Notes: generated by a model not told the origin, from the letters alone. Numbered from the stretch's first letter, positions 9,072 through 18,608 are shown. The stretch: 44,647 nucleotides of DNA from Caryophanales bacterium UBA6331 (GCA_002438065.1 DJSP01000093.1:4937-49583), one strand, 5' to 3'. Made by a program: numbers and translations.

Positions 9072-9389
9072 ATGAAGATTGGAAAGGCTATTCAAAGAAT
9101 AATTTTAGAAGATCAATCTGGTTTTAGTGAAGAATATTTGTTATGTTTTGAATTGTTATTAGAAATGCGAGGCATAATGGAAGATGATAGCTTATATAAT
9201 AAGGCATATTATGCATTTGCAGGTTTGTTTTCTAAACTAACTGAAAAAGAACAAATATCTATAAGAAATATATATGAATTAGATGATATAATTTTTGAAG
9301 AAATCGCAAAATCAGATGATTTACAATATGATTATGATTTAAAAAATAAAATAAAAAGGGAAAAAATTAATTCTGCTCACAGAATATAA
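9072..9389 (+). CDS. Unknown 105-residue protein between grpE and dnaK
   Basis: A short helical, acidic protein that I do not recognise. It has no signal peptide, no membrane segment and no cysteines arranged for metal binding. It begins 15 bases after grpE and ends 23 bases before dnaK, in the same direction, so it is almost certainly in the CIRCE-controlled transcript and would be heat-induced. No strong ribosome site precedes the ATG, so expression may depend on coupling to grpE. The composition (regular Leu/Ile spacing, no long A runs breaking the frame) supports a real gene. A role with DnaK is a guess from position only. Confidence 0.7.
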   Translation: MKIGKAIQRIILEDQSGFSEEYLLCFELLLEMRGIMEDDSLYNKAYYAFAGLFSKLTEKEQISIRNIYELDDIIFEEIAKSDDLQYDYDLKNKIKREKINSAHRI

Positions 9390-9412
9390 TATAAGAAAGG
9401 AAATGATTAATT

Positions 9413-11230
9413 ATGAGTAAAATTATAGGTATAGATTTAGGAACAACAAATAGTTGTGTAGCTGTTTTAGAAGGGGGAGAACCAAAAGTTATTGTTAATC
9501 CTGAAGGCGATAGAACAACTCCATCAGTAGTTGCAAGTAAAAAAGGAGAAATTCTAGTTGGCGTTACAGCAAAAAGACAAGCAATAACAAATCCTGAAAA
9601 TACAGTAAGTTCAATTAAAAGACATATGGGAACTGATTATAAAGTTGAAATGGAAGGAAAAAAATATACACCTGAGGAAATTAGTGCCAAAATTTTAATG
9701 AAATTAAAAGCTGATGCTGAAGCTTATTTAGGTGAAAAAGTTACCAAAGCTGTTATTACAGTTCCAGCATACTTCAACGATGCCCAAAGACAAGCAACTA
9801 AAAATGCAGGTAAAATAGCCGGCTTAGAAGTAGAAAGAATTATTAATGAACCAACAGCTGCAAGTTTAGCATATGGTCTTGATAAACAAGATAAACAAGA
9901 AACTGTATTAGTTTACGATTTAGGTGGTGGTACATTTGATGTATCAATTCTTGAATTAGGTGATGGTGTGTTTGAAGTTAAATCAACTAGTGGTAATAAC
10001 CATTTAGGTGGAGATGACTTTGACAAGCGTATTATGGATTACTTAGTATCTGAATTTAAGAAAGAAAATGGCATTGATTTATCTAAAGATAAAATGGCAA
10101 TGCAAAGAATTAAAGATGCTGCTGAAAAAGCTAAGAAAGACTTAAGTGGTATGTCTACAACCAATATCAACTTACCATTTATTACTCAAACTGAAAGTGG
10201 TCCAGTTCATATGGATATCAACTTAACAAAAGCTAAATTTGAAGACTTATGTCGTGACCTATTTGATTCAACATTAGAACCAGTTCGTAAAGCTTTAAAA
10301 GATGCAAATCTTAAAGCATCAGATATTGACGAAGTAATATTAGTTGGTGGTTCAACTCGTATTCCTTACATTCAAGAATTGGTTAAAAAAGAATTAGGAA
10401 AAGAACCTAATAAAAGTGTTAACCCTGATGAAGTTGTTGCAATGGGTGCTGCTATTCAAGGTGGAGTTTTAACTGGAGAAGTTAATGATTTAGTGTTATT
10501 AGATGTTACACCATTATCACTTGGTATTGAAACATTAGGTGATGTAATGACTGTATTAATTCCAAGAAATACAACAATTCCAACAAGTAAATCACAAATA
10601 TTTTCAACAGCACAAGATAATCAACCATCTGTAGATATTCATGTATTACAAGGTGAAAGACCAATGGCAGCTGATAATAAAACACTTGGAAGATTCCAAT
10701 TATTAAATATTCCACCAGCACCAAGGGGAGTTCCTCAAATTGAAGTAACATTTGATATTGATGCAAATGGAATTGTTAACGTAAAAGCAAAAGACTTAGG
10801 AACTAATAAAGAACAATCAATAACTATTACATCAAATACAAATTTAACTGATGAAGAAATTGATAGAATGATGAAAGAAGCTGAAGCAAATAAAGAAGCT
10901 GATGAAAAACGTAAGGCTGAGGCTGATACTCGTAATGAGGCAGATCAAACAATATTTGCTTGTGAAAAAGCAATTAAAGATCTAGGTGAAAAAATAACTG
11001 ATACAGAAAAGAAAGAAACTGAAGATTTAATTGCCGACTTAAAGAAAGCCTTAGAAGGAAAAGATGTTGATGATATTAAAGATAAAACAAAAGCATTAAA
11101 TGATAAAGCAATGGCTTTAGCAACAAAAGTTTATGAAGAAGCTGCTAAAACAGCAGAAGCAAATAAAAATAATAATTCATCAGATAAAAATGATGGAGCT
11201 GAAGAAGCTGAATTTGTAGATAAAAACTAA
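9413..11230 (+). CDS. dnaK: Molecular chaperone DnaK (Hsp70)
   Basis: DnaK binds exposed hydrophobic segments of client proteins in an ATP-dependent cycle with DnaJ and GrpE. The 605-residue length is normal for Firmicutes. The ATPase domain begins IIGIDLGTTNSCVAV, with the phosphate 2 motif VYDLGGGTFDVSIL and the adenosine motif VILVGGSTRIPYIQELV; the linker NDLVLLDVTPLSLGIE leads to the substrate-binding domain, and a helical lid with a low-complexity Asn/Lys/Asp tail ends the protein. The ATG has an AAAGGAAATGATT ribosome site. It is the last gene before a hairpin terminator. Confidence 0.98.
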   Translation: MSKIIGIDLGTTNSCVAVLEGGEPKVIVNPEGDRTTPSVVASKKGEILVGVTAKRQAITNPENTVSSIKRHMGTDYKVEMEGKKYTPEEISAKILMKLKADAEAYLGEKVTKAVITVPAYFNDAQRQATKNAGKIAGLEVERIINEPTAASLAYGLDKQDKQETVLVYDLGGGTFDVSILELGDGVFEVKSTSGNNHLGGDDFDKRIMDYLVSEFKKENGIDLSKDKMAMQRIKDAAEKAKKDLSGMSTTNINLPFITQTESGPVHMDINLTKAKFEDLCRDLFDSTLEPVRKALKDANLKASDIDEVILVGGSTRIPYIQELVKKELGKEPNKSVNPDEVVAMGAAIQGGVLTGEVNDLVLLDVTPLSLGIETLGDVMTVLIPRNTTIPTSKSQIFSTAQDNQPSVDIHVLQGERPMAADNKTLGRFQLLNIPPAPRGVPQIEVTFDIDANGIVNVKAKDLGTNKEQSITITSNTNLTDEEIDRMMKEAEANKEADEKRKAEADTRNEADQTIFACEKAIKDLGEKITDTEKKETEDLIADLKKALEGKDVDDIKDKTKALNDKAMALATKVYEEAAKTAEANKNNNSSDKNDGAEEAEFVDKN

Positions 11231-11242
11231 TTAGTAAAGCAA

Positions 11243-11270
11243 AAAAGTTCTAGTTATTGCTAGAACTTTT
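11243..11270 (+). terminator. Hairpin terminator after dnaK
   Basis: An 11-base-pair perfect stem (AAAAGTTCTAG with CTAGAACTTTT) with a six-base loop follows the dnaK stop. The T run is short, so it may only attenuate transcription into pepF and dnaJ. Confidence 0.7.
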
Positions 11271-11302
11271 AACTAATTACAATATAATATAAAAGGTAAT
11301 TT

Positions 11303-13105
11303 ATGAAAAAACAAAAACTAAGAAATAAAATAGATGATAAATATAAATGGGATTTATCCGCCATATTTAAAAATGATGAAGAATTTTTAAACGAGTTTGA
11401 AAAATGTAAAGATATTATTTATGGACTTAATAAATTCAAAGGTCATATTTTAGATAGTACTAATTCACTTTATGATTATTTTAAAACAAGTGAAAAGATA
11501 GAAAGAAAATTATATAAATTATATTATTATGCAAATCTTAAACATGATGAAGATACAACAAATCCAAAATATCAAGAATATTATCAAAAAATTCAAAAAA
11601 TATTAACAGCATATTCTGAAGAAACATCTTTTGCAGCACCAGAAATGATGAAAAAAGACTATAATTATGTTAAAAAGCTAATTGAAAAAAATAGCAAGTT
11701 AAAAGATTATGAACATAATCTAGAAGATTTTTATCGTTATAAAGATCATACATTAACCGATAGAGAAGAAAAAATATTAAGTACTTTATCAGATGTATTA
11801 GGTAAAAATGCTGAAACTTTTGAAGCATTAACTGATAGTGATTTAAAATTTGGTAATATAAAAGATGAAAATGGGAAAATAATTGAATTCACTGAAAGTA
11901 ATTGGAGTAAAATTGCTAGATCTCCATCAAGAAATGTTCGTAAGAAAGGATTCAAACTATTATATAAAAGATATGCGGAATTTAAAAATACTTTAGCAAG
12001 TACCTTTTCTGGCAATGTTGATGTATTAATAAACTTAGCTAAAATAAGAAATTTTCCATCATCCTTAGAAGCATCCTTATTTGATGATGCAATTAGTAAA
12101 GATGTATATATAAATGTTATTAACACAGTTAAAAATAATTTAGAACCACTTTATAATTATTATAATTTAAAGAAAGAATGTTTAGGATTAGATAAAATGC
12201 ATTTATATGATATATACGTTGATTTAAATCAAGATTATAATCGTGAATTTACATTTGAAGAAGCAAAAGATTTAGTGTTAAATGCATTAAAACCATTAGG
12301 TGATGATTATATAAATATTCTACAGAAAGCCTTTGATGAAAAATGGATTGATATATATAATAATGTAGGGAAAAGAAGTGGAGCATATTCAAGTGGATTC
12401 TATGATACATATCCTTATGTACTCCTTAATTTTGAAGGAAAATTAGATGATGTATCAACACTTGCTCATGAATTAGGTCATTCTGTTCATACTTATCTAT
12501 CCTGTCATAATAACACATATAATAATTCAAGTTATAAAATATTTGTTGCTGAAGTAGCATCAACCGTTAATGAAATGTTATTAAGATTATATCTACTTAA
12601 TAATTCTAAAAATGATAATGAAAAATTATATATATTAAATCAAATAATGGAACTATTTAAATCTACAATATATCGTCAAACTATGTTTGCTGAATTTGAA
12701 ATGAATATGCATGAGTTAAGAAGTAATGGGGAAGCATTAACTTATGAATTATTATGTCAGAAATATTATGATTTAAATAAAATATATTTTGGAAAAGATG
12801 TTGTAGTTGATAAAGAAATAATGTATGAATGGGAAAGAATTCCTCACTTCTATTATGATTTTTATGTTTACAAATATGTTATTGGTCTTGCATGTGCATG
12901 TAAGATCGCCAATGATATTTATAATAATGTACCAAATGCATTAGAAAATTATAAAATATTTTTAAAAAGTGGCGGATCAAATTATCCAAGTGAAGAACTA
13001 AAATATGCAGGAATAGATATTACTAAACCTGATGTATTAATAGATGCAATAAATTTCTTTAATGAAACAGTTAAAGAATATCAAAAAATATTAAGAAAGA
13101 GGTAA
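11303..13105 (+). CDS. pepF: Oligoendopeptidase F (M3B zinc peptidase)
   Basis: A cytoplasmic metallopeptidase that cleaves peptides of medium length. The 600-residue protein matches the M3B family throughout: the zinc motif HELGH is at residues 389-393 (LAHELGHSVHTY), the third zinc ligand is E417 in FVAEVASTVNE, and the family signature AYSSGFYDTYPYVLLNF precedes them. Length is typical. It sits between dnaK and dnaJ, and its stop is only four bases before the dnaJ ATG, so pepF and dnaJ are co-transcribed. This position is unusual, because dnaJ normally follows dnaK directly, and suggests that peptide clearance is linked to the chaperone operon. Other M3B names (PepB) would also fit. Confidence 0.93.
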   Translation: MKKQKLRNKIDDKYKWDLSAIFKNDEEFLNEFEKCKDIIYGLNKFKGHILDSTNSLYDYFKTSEKIERKLYKLYYYANLKHDEDTTNPKYQEYYQKIQKILTAYSEETSFAAPEMMKKDYNYVKKLIEKNSKLKDYEHNLEDFYRYKDHTLTDREEKILSTLSDVLGKNAETFEALTDSDLKFGNIKDENGKIIEFTESNWSKIARSPSRNVRKKGFKLLYKRYAEFKNTLASTFSGNVDVLINLAKIRNFPSSLEASLFDDAISKDVYINVINTVKNNLEPLYNYYNLKKECLGLDKMHLYDIYVDLNQDYNREFTFEEAKDLVLNALKPLGDDYINILQKAFDEKWIDIYNNVGKRSGAYSSGFYDTYPYVLLNFEGKLDDVSTLAHELGHSVHTYLSCHNNTYNNSSYKIFVAEVASTVNEMLLRLYLLNNSKNDNEKLYILNQIMELFKSTIYRQTMFAEFEMNMHELRSNGEALTYELLCQKYYDLNKIYFGKDVVVDKEIMYEWERIPHFYYDFYVYKYVIGLACACKIANDIYNNVPNALENYKIFLKSGGSNYPSEELKYAGIDITKPDVLIDAINFFNETVKEYQKILRKR

Positions 13106-13109
13106 TAAA

Positions 13110-14249
13110 ATGGCTAAGAAAGATTATTATGAAATATTAGGTGTATCTAAAAATGCAACCGATGCTGAAATTAAAAGTGCTTTTAGAAAAATGGCTAAAC
13201 AATATCATCCCGATGTAAATAAAGAGCCAGGTGCCGCCGAAAAATTTAAAGAAATATCTGAGGCTTATAGTGTATTATCAGATGAAAGTAAGAGAAAGAT
13301 GTATGATCAATATGGAGCAGATGCTGTAAATAATGCTGGTCAAGGTGGAACCGGAGGTTTTAGCGGTTTTGGTGGATTTCAAGGTGGATTTGGTGATTTT
13401 TCAGGATTCGGTTTTGGTCAAGATGATTTAGAAGATATTATTAGTTCATTTTTTGGTGGTGGATCATCTAAATCTAGAAAAGCAGGAGCAACTAAAGGTG
13501 AAGATGCATTAGTAAGAATCAATTTAACGTTTGATGAAGCAATATTCGGTTGTGAAAAATCCTTTAAAATAAGTTTAAATACGACGTGTCCTGATTGTAA
13601 TGGCAAAGGTGGATTAAATCCTCATACATGTTCAAAATGTAATGGTAAAGGACGCATTATTTCTCAACAAAGAACACTATTTGGTGTAACAAGTGTTCAA
13701 ACTATTTGTCCAAATTGTCGTGGTACTGGAGAAGAATTTGCCAAAACATGTTCAACATGTCGTGGAACTGGAAGATGCAAGAGTGAAAAAACAATTACAT
13801 TAAGAGTACCATCAGGTGTTGCAACAGGTGATCAAATGCGTATGTCAGGAAAAGGTTCAGCCGGAACAAATGGCGGACCAAATGGTGATATTTATATCGA
13901 ATTTGTAGTTAAAGATCATCCATTATTTGTTAGAGATGGACGAAACATCATTTTAGAAGTACCATTAACTATAACCGAAGCAGTATTAGGTTGTGTTATA
14001 GAAATCCCAACCATAAATGGTAAAACTAAAATAGAAATAGATGCTGGCATTCAAAATGGTGAAGAGTTAAAGCTTCGTGGTAAAGGAATAAAGGAAGAAC
14101 GTACTGGTAAAACTGGTGATATGATTATTAAAGTCAAAGTTTTAATACCCAAAAAACTAGACAGAAATCAAAAATCATTATTTAAAACCTTAGCAGATAC
14201 TGATTTGAAAACAAATGAAGAATTTAAAAAGTTTAATAAATATTTATAA
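13110..14249 (+). CDS. dnaJ: Chaperone protein DnaJ (Hsp40)
   Basis: DnaJ delivers clients to DnaK and stimulates its ATPase. The 379-residue protein has the J domain with H33-P34-D35, a Gly/Phe-rich stretch (about residues 70-115), four zinc-finger repeats (CPDCNGKG, CSKCNGKG, CPNCRGTG, CSTCRGTG) and the C-terminal substrate-binding domains. It is a complete type I DnaJ. The ATG follows AGAGGTAATAAA, four bases after the pepF stop. The last coding bases already form the left arm of the terminator stem. Confidence 0.97.
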   Translation: MAKKDYYEILGVSKNATDAEIKSAFRKMAKQYHPDVNKEPGAAEKFKEISEAYSVLSDESKRKMYDQYGADAVNNAGQGGTGGFSGFGGFQGGFGDFSGFGFGQDDLEDIISSFFGGGSSKSRKAGATKGEDALVRINLTFDEAIFGCEKSFKISLNTTCPDCNGKGGLNPHTCSKCNGKGRIISQQRTLFGVTSVQTICPNCRGTGEEFAKTCSTCRGTGRCKSEKTITLRVPSGVATGDQMRMSGKGSAGTNGGPNGDIYIEFVVKDHPLFVRDGRNIILEVPLTITEAVLGCVIEIPTINGKTKIEIDAGIQNGEELKLRGKGIKEERTGKTGDMIIKVKVLIPKKLDRNQKSLFKTLADTDLKTNEEFKKFNKYL

Positions 14250-14276
14250 TCATTGTTTATTAAACTTTTTCTTTTT
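14226..14276 (+). terminator. Rho-independent terminator overlapping the dnaJ end
   Basis: A 15-base-pair perfect stem (AAAAAGTTTAATAAA with TTTATTAAACTTTTT) is followed by CTTTTT. The left arm includes the final dnaJ codons, and the stop codon lies in the loop. Confidence 0.85.
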
Positions 14277-14284
14277 GATATAAT
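14276..14284 (+). promoter_or_regulatory. Extended -10 promoter of lepB-holA
   Basis: TGATATAAT is a full extended -10 element. No good -35 hexamer is seen at the right distance; the terminator of dnaJ occupies that stretch. Confidence 0.5.
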
Positions 14285-14316
14285 TTAGTAGTACAAGAAA
14301 GTTGGCGATAAACAAT

Positions 14317-14814
14317 ATGGGAAAAATAACAAAATGGCTTAAAGAAAATATCGTATTTTTAATTATTTTAACAGCAATCATTATAACAAGAATATTCTTT
14401 TTCTCCCCAATAAGAGTAAATGGAACTAGTATGTATCCAACCTTACAAGATAAAGAATTTATGATATTAAATAAAATAAGTTTAAAACAAGGAATTAATA
14501 GATTTGATATAGTTGTTGTTCAAGAAAATAATAAATATATTATAAAAAGAGTAATTGGGCTTCCTGGTGAATCAGTTATGTATAGTGATAATAAATTATA
14601 TATTAATGGCAAAGTAATTGAAGATAATTACAGTAAAACTACAACTAATGATTTCGACAATGTTATTTTAGGAGAAAATGAATATTTTGTTTTAGGCGAT
14701 AACAGAACAGTATCAAAAGACAGTCGTGTAATAGGACCAATAAATATTAAAAATATAAAAGGAAAAACTAATTTAATAATTTTTCCCTTTAATAAAATAG
14801 GAACTGTCGAATGA
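14317..14814 (+). CDS. lepB: Type I signal peptidase
   Basis: Cleaves signal peptides from exported proteins at the outer face of the membrane. The 165-residue protein has one N-terminal membrane anchor (about residues 12-30), then the catalytic Ser38 in NGTSMYPTL and the general base Lys77 in IIKRVIGLPG; VLGDNR followed by SKDSRVIG is the conserved box E. This is the short Gram-positive (SipS-like) form. The start is uncertain: a TTG at 14302 in the same frame has AAGAAAG directly abutting it, while the ATG at 14317 gives the usual short N-terminus but has no ribosome site at ideal distance. The stop overlaps the holA ATG by four bases (ATGA). Confidence 0.9.
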   Translation: MGKITKWLKENIVFLIILTAIIITRIFFFSPIRVNGTSMYPTLQDKEFMILNKISLKQGINRFDIVVVQENNKYIIKRVIGLPGESVMYSDNKLYINGKVIEDNYSKTTTNDFDNVILGENEYFVLGDNRTVSKDSRVIGPINIKNIKGKTNLIIFPFNKIGTVE

Positions 14815-15713
14815 AAAATTATATTTTAAATATATATTCAAACTATTTATTAGAAGAGGAAATGAATAAAATAATAGCAAAAGATGACAATATAATTAAT
14901 TTAAATTATGATGATTTAAAAATAGATAATATTATTTTAGAATGCTCATATTACTCCTTAATTGATACTTCTAAATGTGTAATTGTTAAGAATTTTAAGT
15001 TAAATGAAGATGCTAGAAAACTGATAAATTACCTAGAAAATCCCAATAAAGATGTCAAACTAATATTAATATGTAATAACTATGACAAACGAAATAAAAT
15101 ATATAAAGATATAAAAGATAAGATAAACATTATCGAAATAAAAGCATTGAAGTCTAATGAAATTATAAATAAAATAAATTCCTACTGTAAAGAAAAGCAA
15201 GTTAAAATAGGCTACAACGAAATAAATTATTTATTAGATAAAAATCGAAATGATATAGATTTAGTAATAAGTGAAATAACTAAATTAAATATAATATCGA
15301 ATAATATTAATACAGATATAATTAATACTTATGGTTCATTTATTCCAAATGATGATAGTTTCGAATTATGTGATGCAATTGTTGAGAAAAAAAACAAGGA
15401 AATACCATCTCTATTAAATGAATTTATAGAAGCTAGAAAAGAGGTAATTCCTTTTGTTGCTTTGCTTGCTATGCAATATAGATATATTTATGCCTGTATG
15501 ATAATTAATAGATCGTCTGATTATTTAATGAAATTATTTAACGTAAGTAGTGATTATCCTTTTATTAAAGCAAAAGGTCGCATTAGTAAATATAGCAATC
15601 AAGAATTAAAAGACATACTTATTAACTTAGCAAAAGTGGATTTAGATTTAAAATCAACTGATAAAGATAAATATAATATTTTAAAAACATTTATTAGTAG
15701 TGTTATAGTATAA
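14811..15713 (+). CDS. holA: DNA polymerase III delta subunit
   Basis: The delta subunit opens the sliding clamp within the clamp loader. The 300-residue protein is divergent but keeps the family outline: an N-terminal AAA-like region without a P-loop, the segment VIVKNFKLNE with LINYLENPNKDVKLILICNN (the usual place of the conserved L-x-x-Y-L-x-x-P element), a lid with LDKNRNDIDLVISEITKLN, and a helical collar domain at the end (IPFVALLAMQYRYIYACM). It is translationally coupled to lepB through an ATGA overlap. Confidence 0.85.
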   Translation: MKNYILNIYSNYLLEEEMNKIIAKDDNIINLNYDDLKIDNIILECSYYSLIDTSKCVIVKNFKLNEDARKLINYLENPNKDVKLILICNNYDKRNKIYKDIKDKINIIEIKALKSNEIINKINSYCKEKQVKIGYNEINYLLDKNRNDIDLVISEITKLNIISNNINTDIINTYGSFIPNDDSFELCDAIVEKKNKEIPSLLNEFIEARKEVIPFVALLAMQYRYIYACMIINRSSDYLMKLFNVSSDYPFIKAKGRISKYSNQELKDILINLAKVDLDLKSTDKDKYNILKTFISSVIV

Positions 15714-15727
15714 AAAGGATGGTTAAT

Positions 15728-15868
15728 ATGGAAACACAAGAAATAGAATTAGATGGTAAAAAAATAGATATTGTAATTAAATTAAATGGAGAATATCCTA
15801 CCGATATTGATACTGATGATAATTATGGTAAAGATAATAATATAAATAATGGTGAAATACATGAATAA
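15728..15868 (+). CDS. Unknown 46-residue acidic peptide
   Basis: Starts METQEIELDGKKIDIVIKL and continues into an Asp/Asn/Gly-rich tail ending GEIHE. An AAAGGATGG ribosome site lies at good distance before the ATG. Its end overlaps the start of the next gene by eight bases, with the next ribosome site (GGTGA) inside its coding sequence, which argues for a real, coupled pair. The first half could form a small beta-hairpin (alternating hydrophobic residues). I know no family for it. Confidence 0.6.
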   Translation: METQEIELDGKKIDIVIKLNGEYPTDIDTDDNYGKDNNINNGEIHE

Positions 15869-17630
15869 TCCAGTAGAAATAGAAGAATTTTTAAAATATT
15901 ATGCAAGAATATATAACCAAAATCCGAATTTACCAATTGTTAGAGATACCATTTATCATGGTTTAACAACTTATGGAATAAGTGATGAGGAAAAGAAAAA
16001 CAAAAGTATTAAATATATGTTTCCTAAATGGATAAATTATTTTAAAAATAGTAATTTACATGTTTACGAAAGTGATATGCAAAAACATTTTCTTCAGTTT
16101 CACACATCTGATGGAAGAACAACTGAAGGTCATGTAAAAATTTATGCAACATTTGCCAAAGAAGATATGGAATCTTGCGTAATTCGTATATTTGATTATA
16201 TTAGTAAAAATAACTTTGCAACATATTCAAAAGTATCAGATGTCGTTAGAGCTGATTCTATAGTTTTAAGAATGGTTAATCCAAAAGAAGCAGATAAAGT
16301 TATCAATTTTATTAATAATGATCAATATTTATCTGGTAAAGCCCGTAAAACAAATCCATTTTTAATGAAAGTTGGAGTTGTTGGAATAGCAAGCGATAAA
16401 AATTTAAGTTATAATTCTTCAGTTGCCTTTCTCATAACCAGATATTTTAAGGAAACAACAAATTATGATAATGTAAGTTTTAATGATTTTAAGCAGTTTA
16501 CTAATAAATATTTTAATGATGTTTTTATAAATCAAACTAAATTACAAGATTTTATTTATGATGAAGAATTTCTTGTTAACAAAAAACGTTTTAATACTGA
16601 TGGAGAAGCTTTAGCAAATTTTTATGAAGTATTTAAATTAATAAATATGTCATTAAATAAATATACAAATATGAATGATTTTTATAATCATGTTTTAATG
16701 ACACAAAATGAAGAATCATCTCAAAGATTATTAAAATATTACGATATAAGTATTCGAAATATTGAAAACAAATTAGTAGCAAATAGCATAAATAAAAAAG
16801 AATTACTTGATGAGTACATTAAATATGCTATAAAAAAATATAATGGTGTTGATACCACGTTAAATTATTTAAAAATGTATATAAATGGTTATCAAAACGC
16901 AATTACAAGAGATAATAATTTTAGAACTAATTTTACTAAGTACCTTTCTCTAAAAGAGATTATAAACATAGCAAATGGAAATATCGAAGATTATGTTCAA
17001 AGTTTTATGCCAAATATGGTAAAAAATAATGATAATCTTTATGAACTATTTATAGCAGCAGTTACTGCAACTTACAATAAATATGGTTTTAATCATACCA
17101 AAGTTGCGTTAACATTATTTATTACCAAAAATGATACATGTCTTATCACCAATGGCAATCAAAACTATCGTAATAGATTGCTAAAGTATAGTCATGAAGA
17201 AATATTAAATGAATTTAAAGACCTTACTAAAAACTACACTCTAAATAATAATCAAGACGTATATAGTTATGTATTACTAACTATATTAAATAAAAAATAT
17301 AATAATGAAAATCAAGAAGAAAATATTCCAAATGGCTTATCTGCAAATAAACTTCCATATTATTTGCAAAAAGTAATTCAAATAATAACTCAAAATAGTG
17401 ATATTAATTTAGTAAATAGGCTGGTTCAAGAATTTTTTCAAGGAAATATAAGCAGTATTAAAAATATTCATGATGAAGACTTTGAAGTATTAAAAAGTTA
17501 TTCACAAGTAGAAATTCAAAACGCAATGTACACCTTAACAAAAGGATATAATCATGACTCAAATCAAAGTCTAATAAACTATATATGTACACTAAATCTA
17601 GAATCAAAAATTTCTAATAAACACATTTAA
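15861..17630 (+). CDS. Unknown 589-residue protein
   Basis: A large cytoplasmic-looking protein without a signal peptide or membrane segment. I do not recognise a family. Residues about 75-200 look like a mixed alpha/beta domain (SDGRTTEGHVKIYATFAKED, then VVRADSIVLRMVNPKEADK and FLMKVGVVGIASDKN), while the rest is helical and Asn-rich. There are weak hints of repeats: segments of the form YSHEEILNEFKDLTKNY (about residue 435) and YSQVEIQNAMYTLTKGY (about residue 550) resemble each other. I chose the ATG at 15861, five bases after GGTGA, over the in-frame ATG at 15849, which lacks a ribosome site. The gene ends at a terminator shared with rnhC. Confidence 0.75.
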   Translation: MNNPVEIEEFLKYYARIYNQNPNLPIVRDTIYHGLTTYGISDEEKKNKSIKYMFPKWINYFKNSNLHVYESDMQKHFLQFHTSDGRTTEGHVKIYATFAKEDMESCVIRIFDYISKNNFATYSKVSDVVRADSIVLRMVNPKEADKVINFINNDQYLSGKARKTNPFLMKVGVVGIASDKNLSYNSSVAFLITRYFKETTNYDNVSFNDFKQFTNKYFNDVFINQTKLQDFIYDEEFLVNKKRFNTDGEALANFYEVFKLINMSLNKYTNMNDFYNHVLMTQNEESSQRLLKYYDISIRNIENKLVANSINKKELLDEYIKYAIKKYNGVDTTLNYLKMYINGYQNAITRDNNFRTNFTKYLSLKEIINIANGNIEDYVQSFMPNMVKNNDNLYELFIAAVTATYNKYGFNHTKVALTLFITKNDTCLITNGNQNYRNRLLKYSHEEILNEFKDLTKNYTLNNNQDVYSYVLLTILNKKYNNENQEENIPNGLSANKLPYYLQKVIQIITQNSDINLVNRLVQEFFQGNISSIKNIHDEDFEVLKSYSQVEIQNAMYTLTKGYNHDSNQSLINYICTLNLESKISNKHI

Positions 17631-17662
17631 AAAAGTTATTGCAAAATTACGCAATAACTTTT
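17631..17662. terminator. Bidirectional terminator between the unknown gene and rnhC
   Basis: A 12-base-pair perfect stem (AAAAGTTATTGC with GCAATAACTTTT) has an A run on its left and a T run on its right, so it can stop transcription from both sides. Confidence 0.85.
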
Positions 17663-18608
17663 ATTCATTTTCTAATATATTTTTAATCTTCTCAGTATTT
17701 TTAAAATTTAATTTGGCAATTTTGCTAAGTTCATTCACTCCATATTTTTTAGCTATCATAGCAGCTTGTTTATCAACTTCTGGTCCAGCACCTTTTTTAA
17801 TAAATATTTGATATTTTTCTTCAATCTTTTTCATTTCCATTAAAAATACATATCTACATATAATTGAAGAAACAGCAACTGCGTAGCATTTATCTTCCGC
17901 CTTAGTAGTAAAAGTGATATTTCTATAAATCTCTTTAGCATCTTTAATATATTCGAAATAATTTTTAGGAAGACAAAACTGATCAACAACCACGTATTTA
18001 ACATCATCATAATTATTCTTAACCATATTAATAAGAACCTTATTATGTAAAATAGCCTTAATCTTATTCATATTAGTAGGATATTTATTATAAGTTTGAT
18101 TATCTAAAATATAAGTAGAGTGGGGAATAGTTTTAATTAATTTAGGTCCAATTTTAAGAATAATATCATCCGTTATTTTCTTACTATCTTTAACTCCTAA
18201 ATTCATTACTTCCTTAATATTTTCTTTACTTACATATGAAGCCGTAACAACAATAGGTCCAAAATAATCACCAGTTCCAACTTCATCTGATCCAATAGTA
18301 GCAACATTTCTAAATCTTAAATCAGTTTCTTCTTTTACTTTATCTTTCTTTTTATTCTCACTATTTTTAAGTTCACTATCAATATTTCGATTATTTAAAC
18401 TCATTTCTAATTCTTTCCAAATTTGAGCCTCGATATCTGCACTATTTCCTTGAAAAACAACCTTTCCTGAATTATAAAGAGTTATGTTAGTATCTGCATC
18501 ATTGGCTTGAAATATAGCATAAGGAGGAGTTTTTTGTCTTCTTTTATCAGCATAAAAACTAATCATTCTATTTTTTACATTATCACTTACAGTAAATACA
18601 ATTGCCAT
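17661..18608 (-). CDS. rnhC: Ribonuclease HIII
   Basis: Degrades the RNA strand of RNA-DNA hybrids. With the start chosen here the protein has 315 residues, normal for RNase HIII. The N-terminal TBP-like substrate-binding domain (AIVFTVSDNVKNRMISFYA to about residue 75) is followed by a charged linker and the catalytic domain with GSDEVGTGDYFGP (D108, E109), VKDSKK, VDQFCLP and the C-terminal AVAVSSIICRY. Three in-frame ATGs lie at 18626, 18614 and 18608; GGTGAT stands just upstream of the last, which also gives the usual family N-terminus. It is transcribed toward the preceding unknown gene. Confidence 0.93.
   Translation of the reverse strand: MAIVFTVSDNVKNRMISFYADKRRQKTPPYAIFQANDADTNITLYNSGKVVFQGNSADIEAQIWKELEMSLNNRNIDSELKNSENKKKDKVKEETDLRFRNVATIGSDEVGTGDYFGPIVVTASYVSKENIKEVMNLGVKDSKKITDDIILKIGPKLIKTIPHSTYILDNQTYNKYPTNMNKIKAILHNKVLINMVKNNYDDVKYVVVDQFCLPKNYFEYIKDAKEIYRNITFTTKAEDKCYAVAVSSIICRYVFLMEMKKIEEKYQIFIKKGAGPEVDKQAAMIAKKYGVNELSKIAKLNFKNTEKIKNILENE

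Noticed and set aside
10506..10766. Open frames on the strand opposite dnaK, rpoC and other large genes
   Set aside because: They mirror the codon pattern of the real genes, lack ribosome sites and have no family resemblance.
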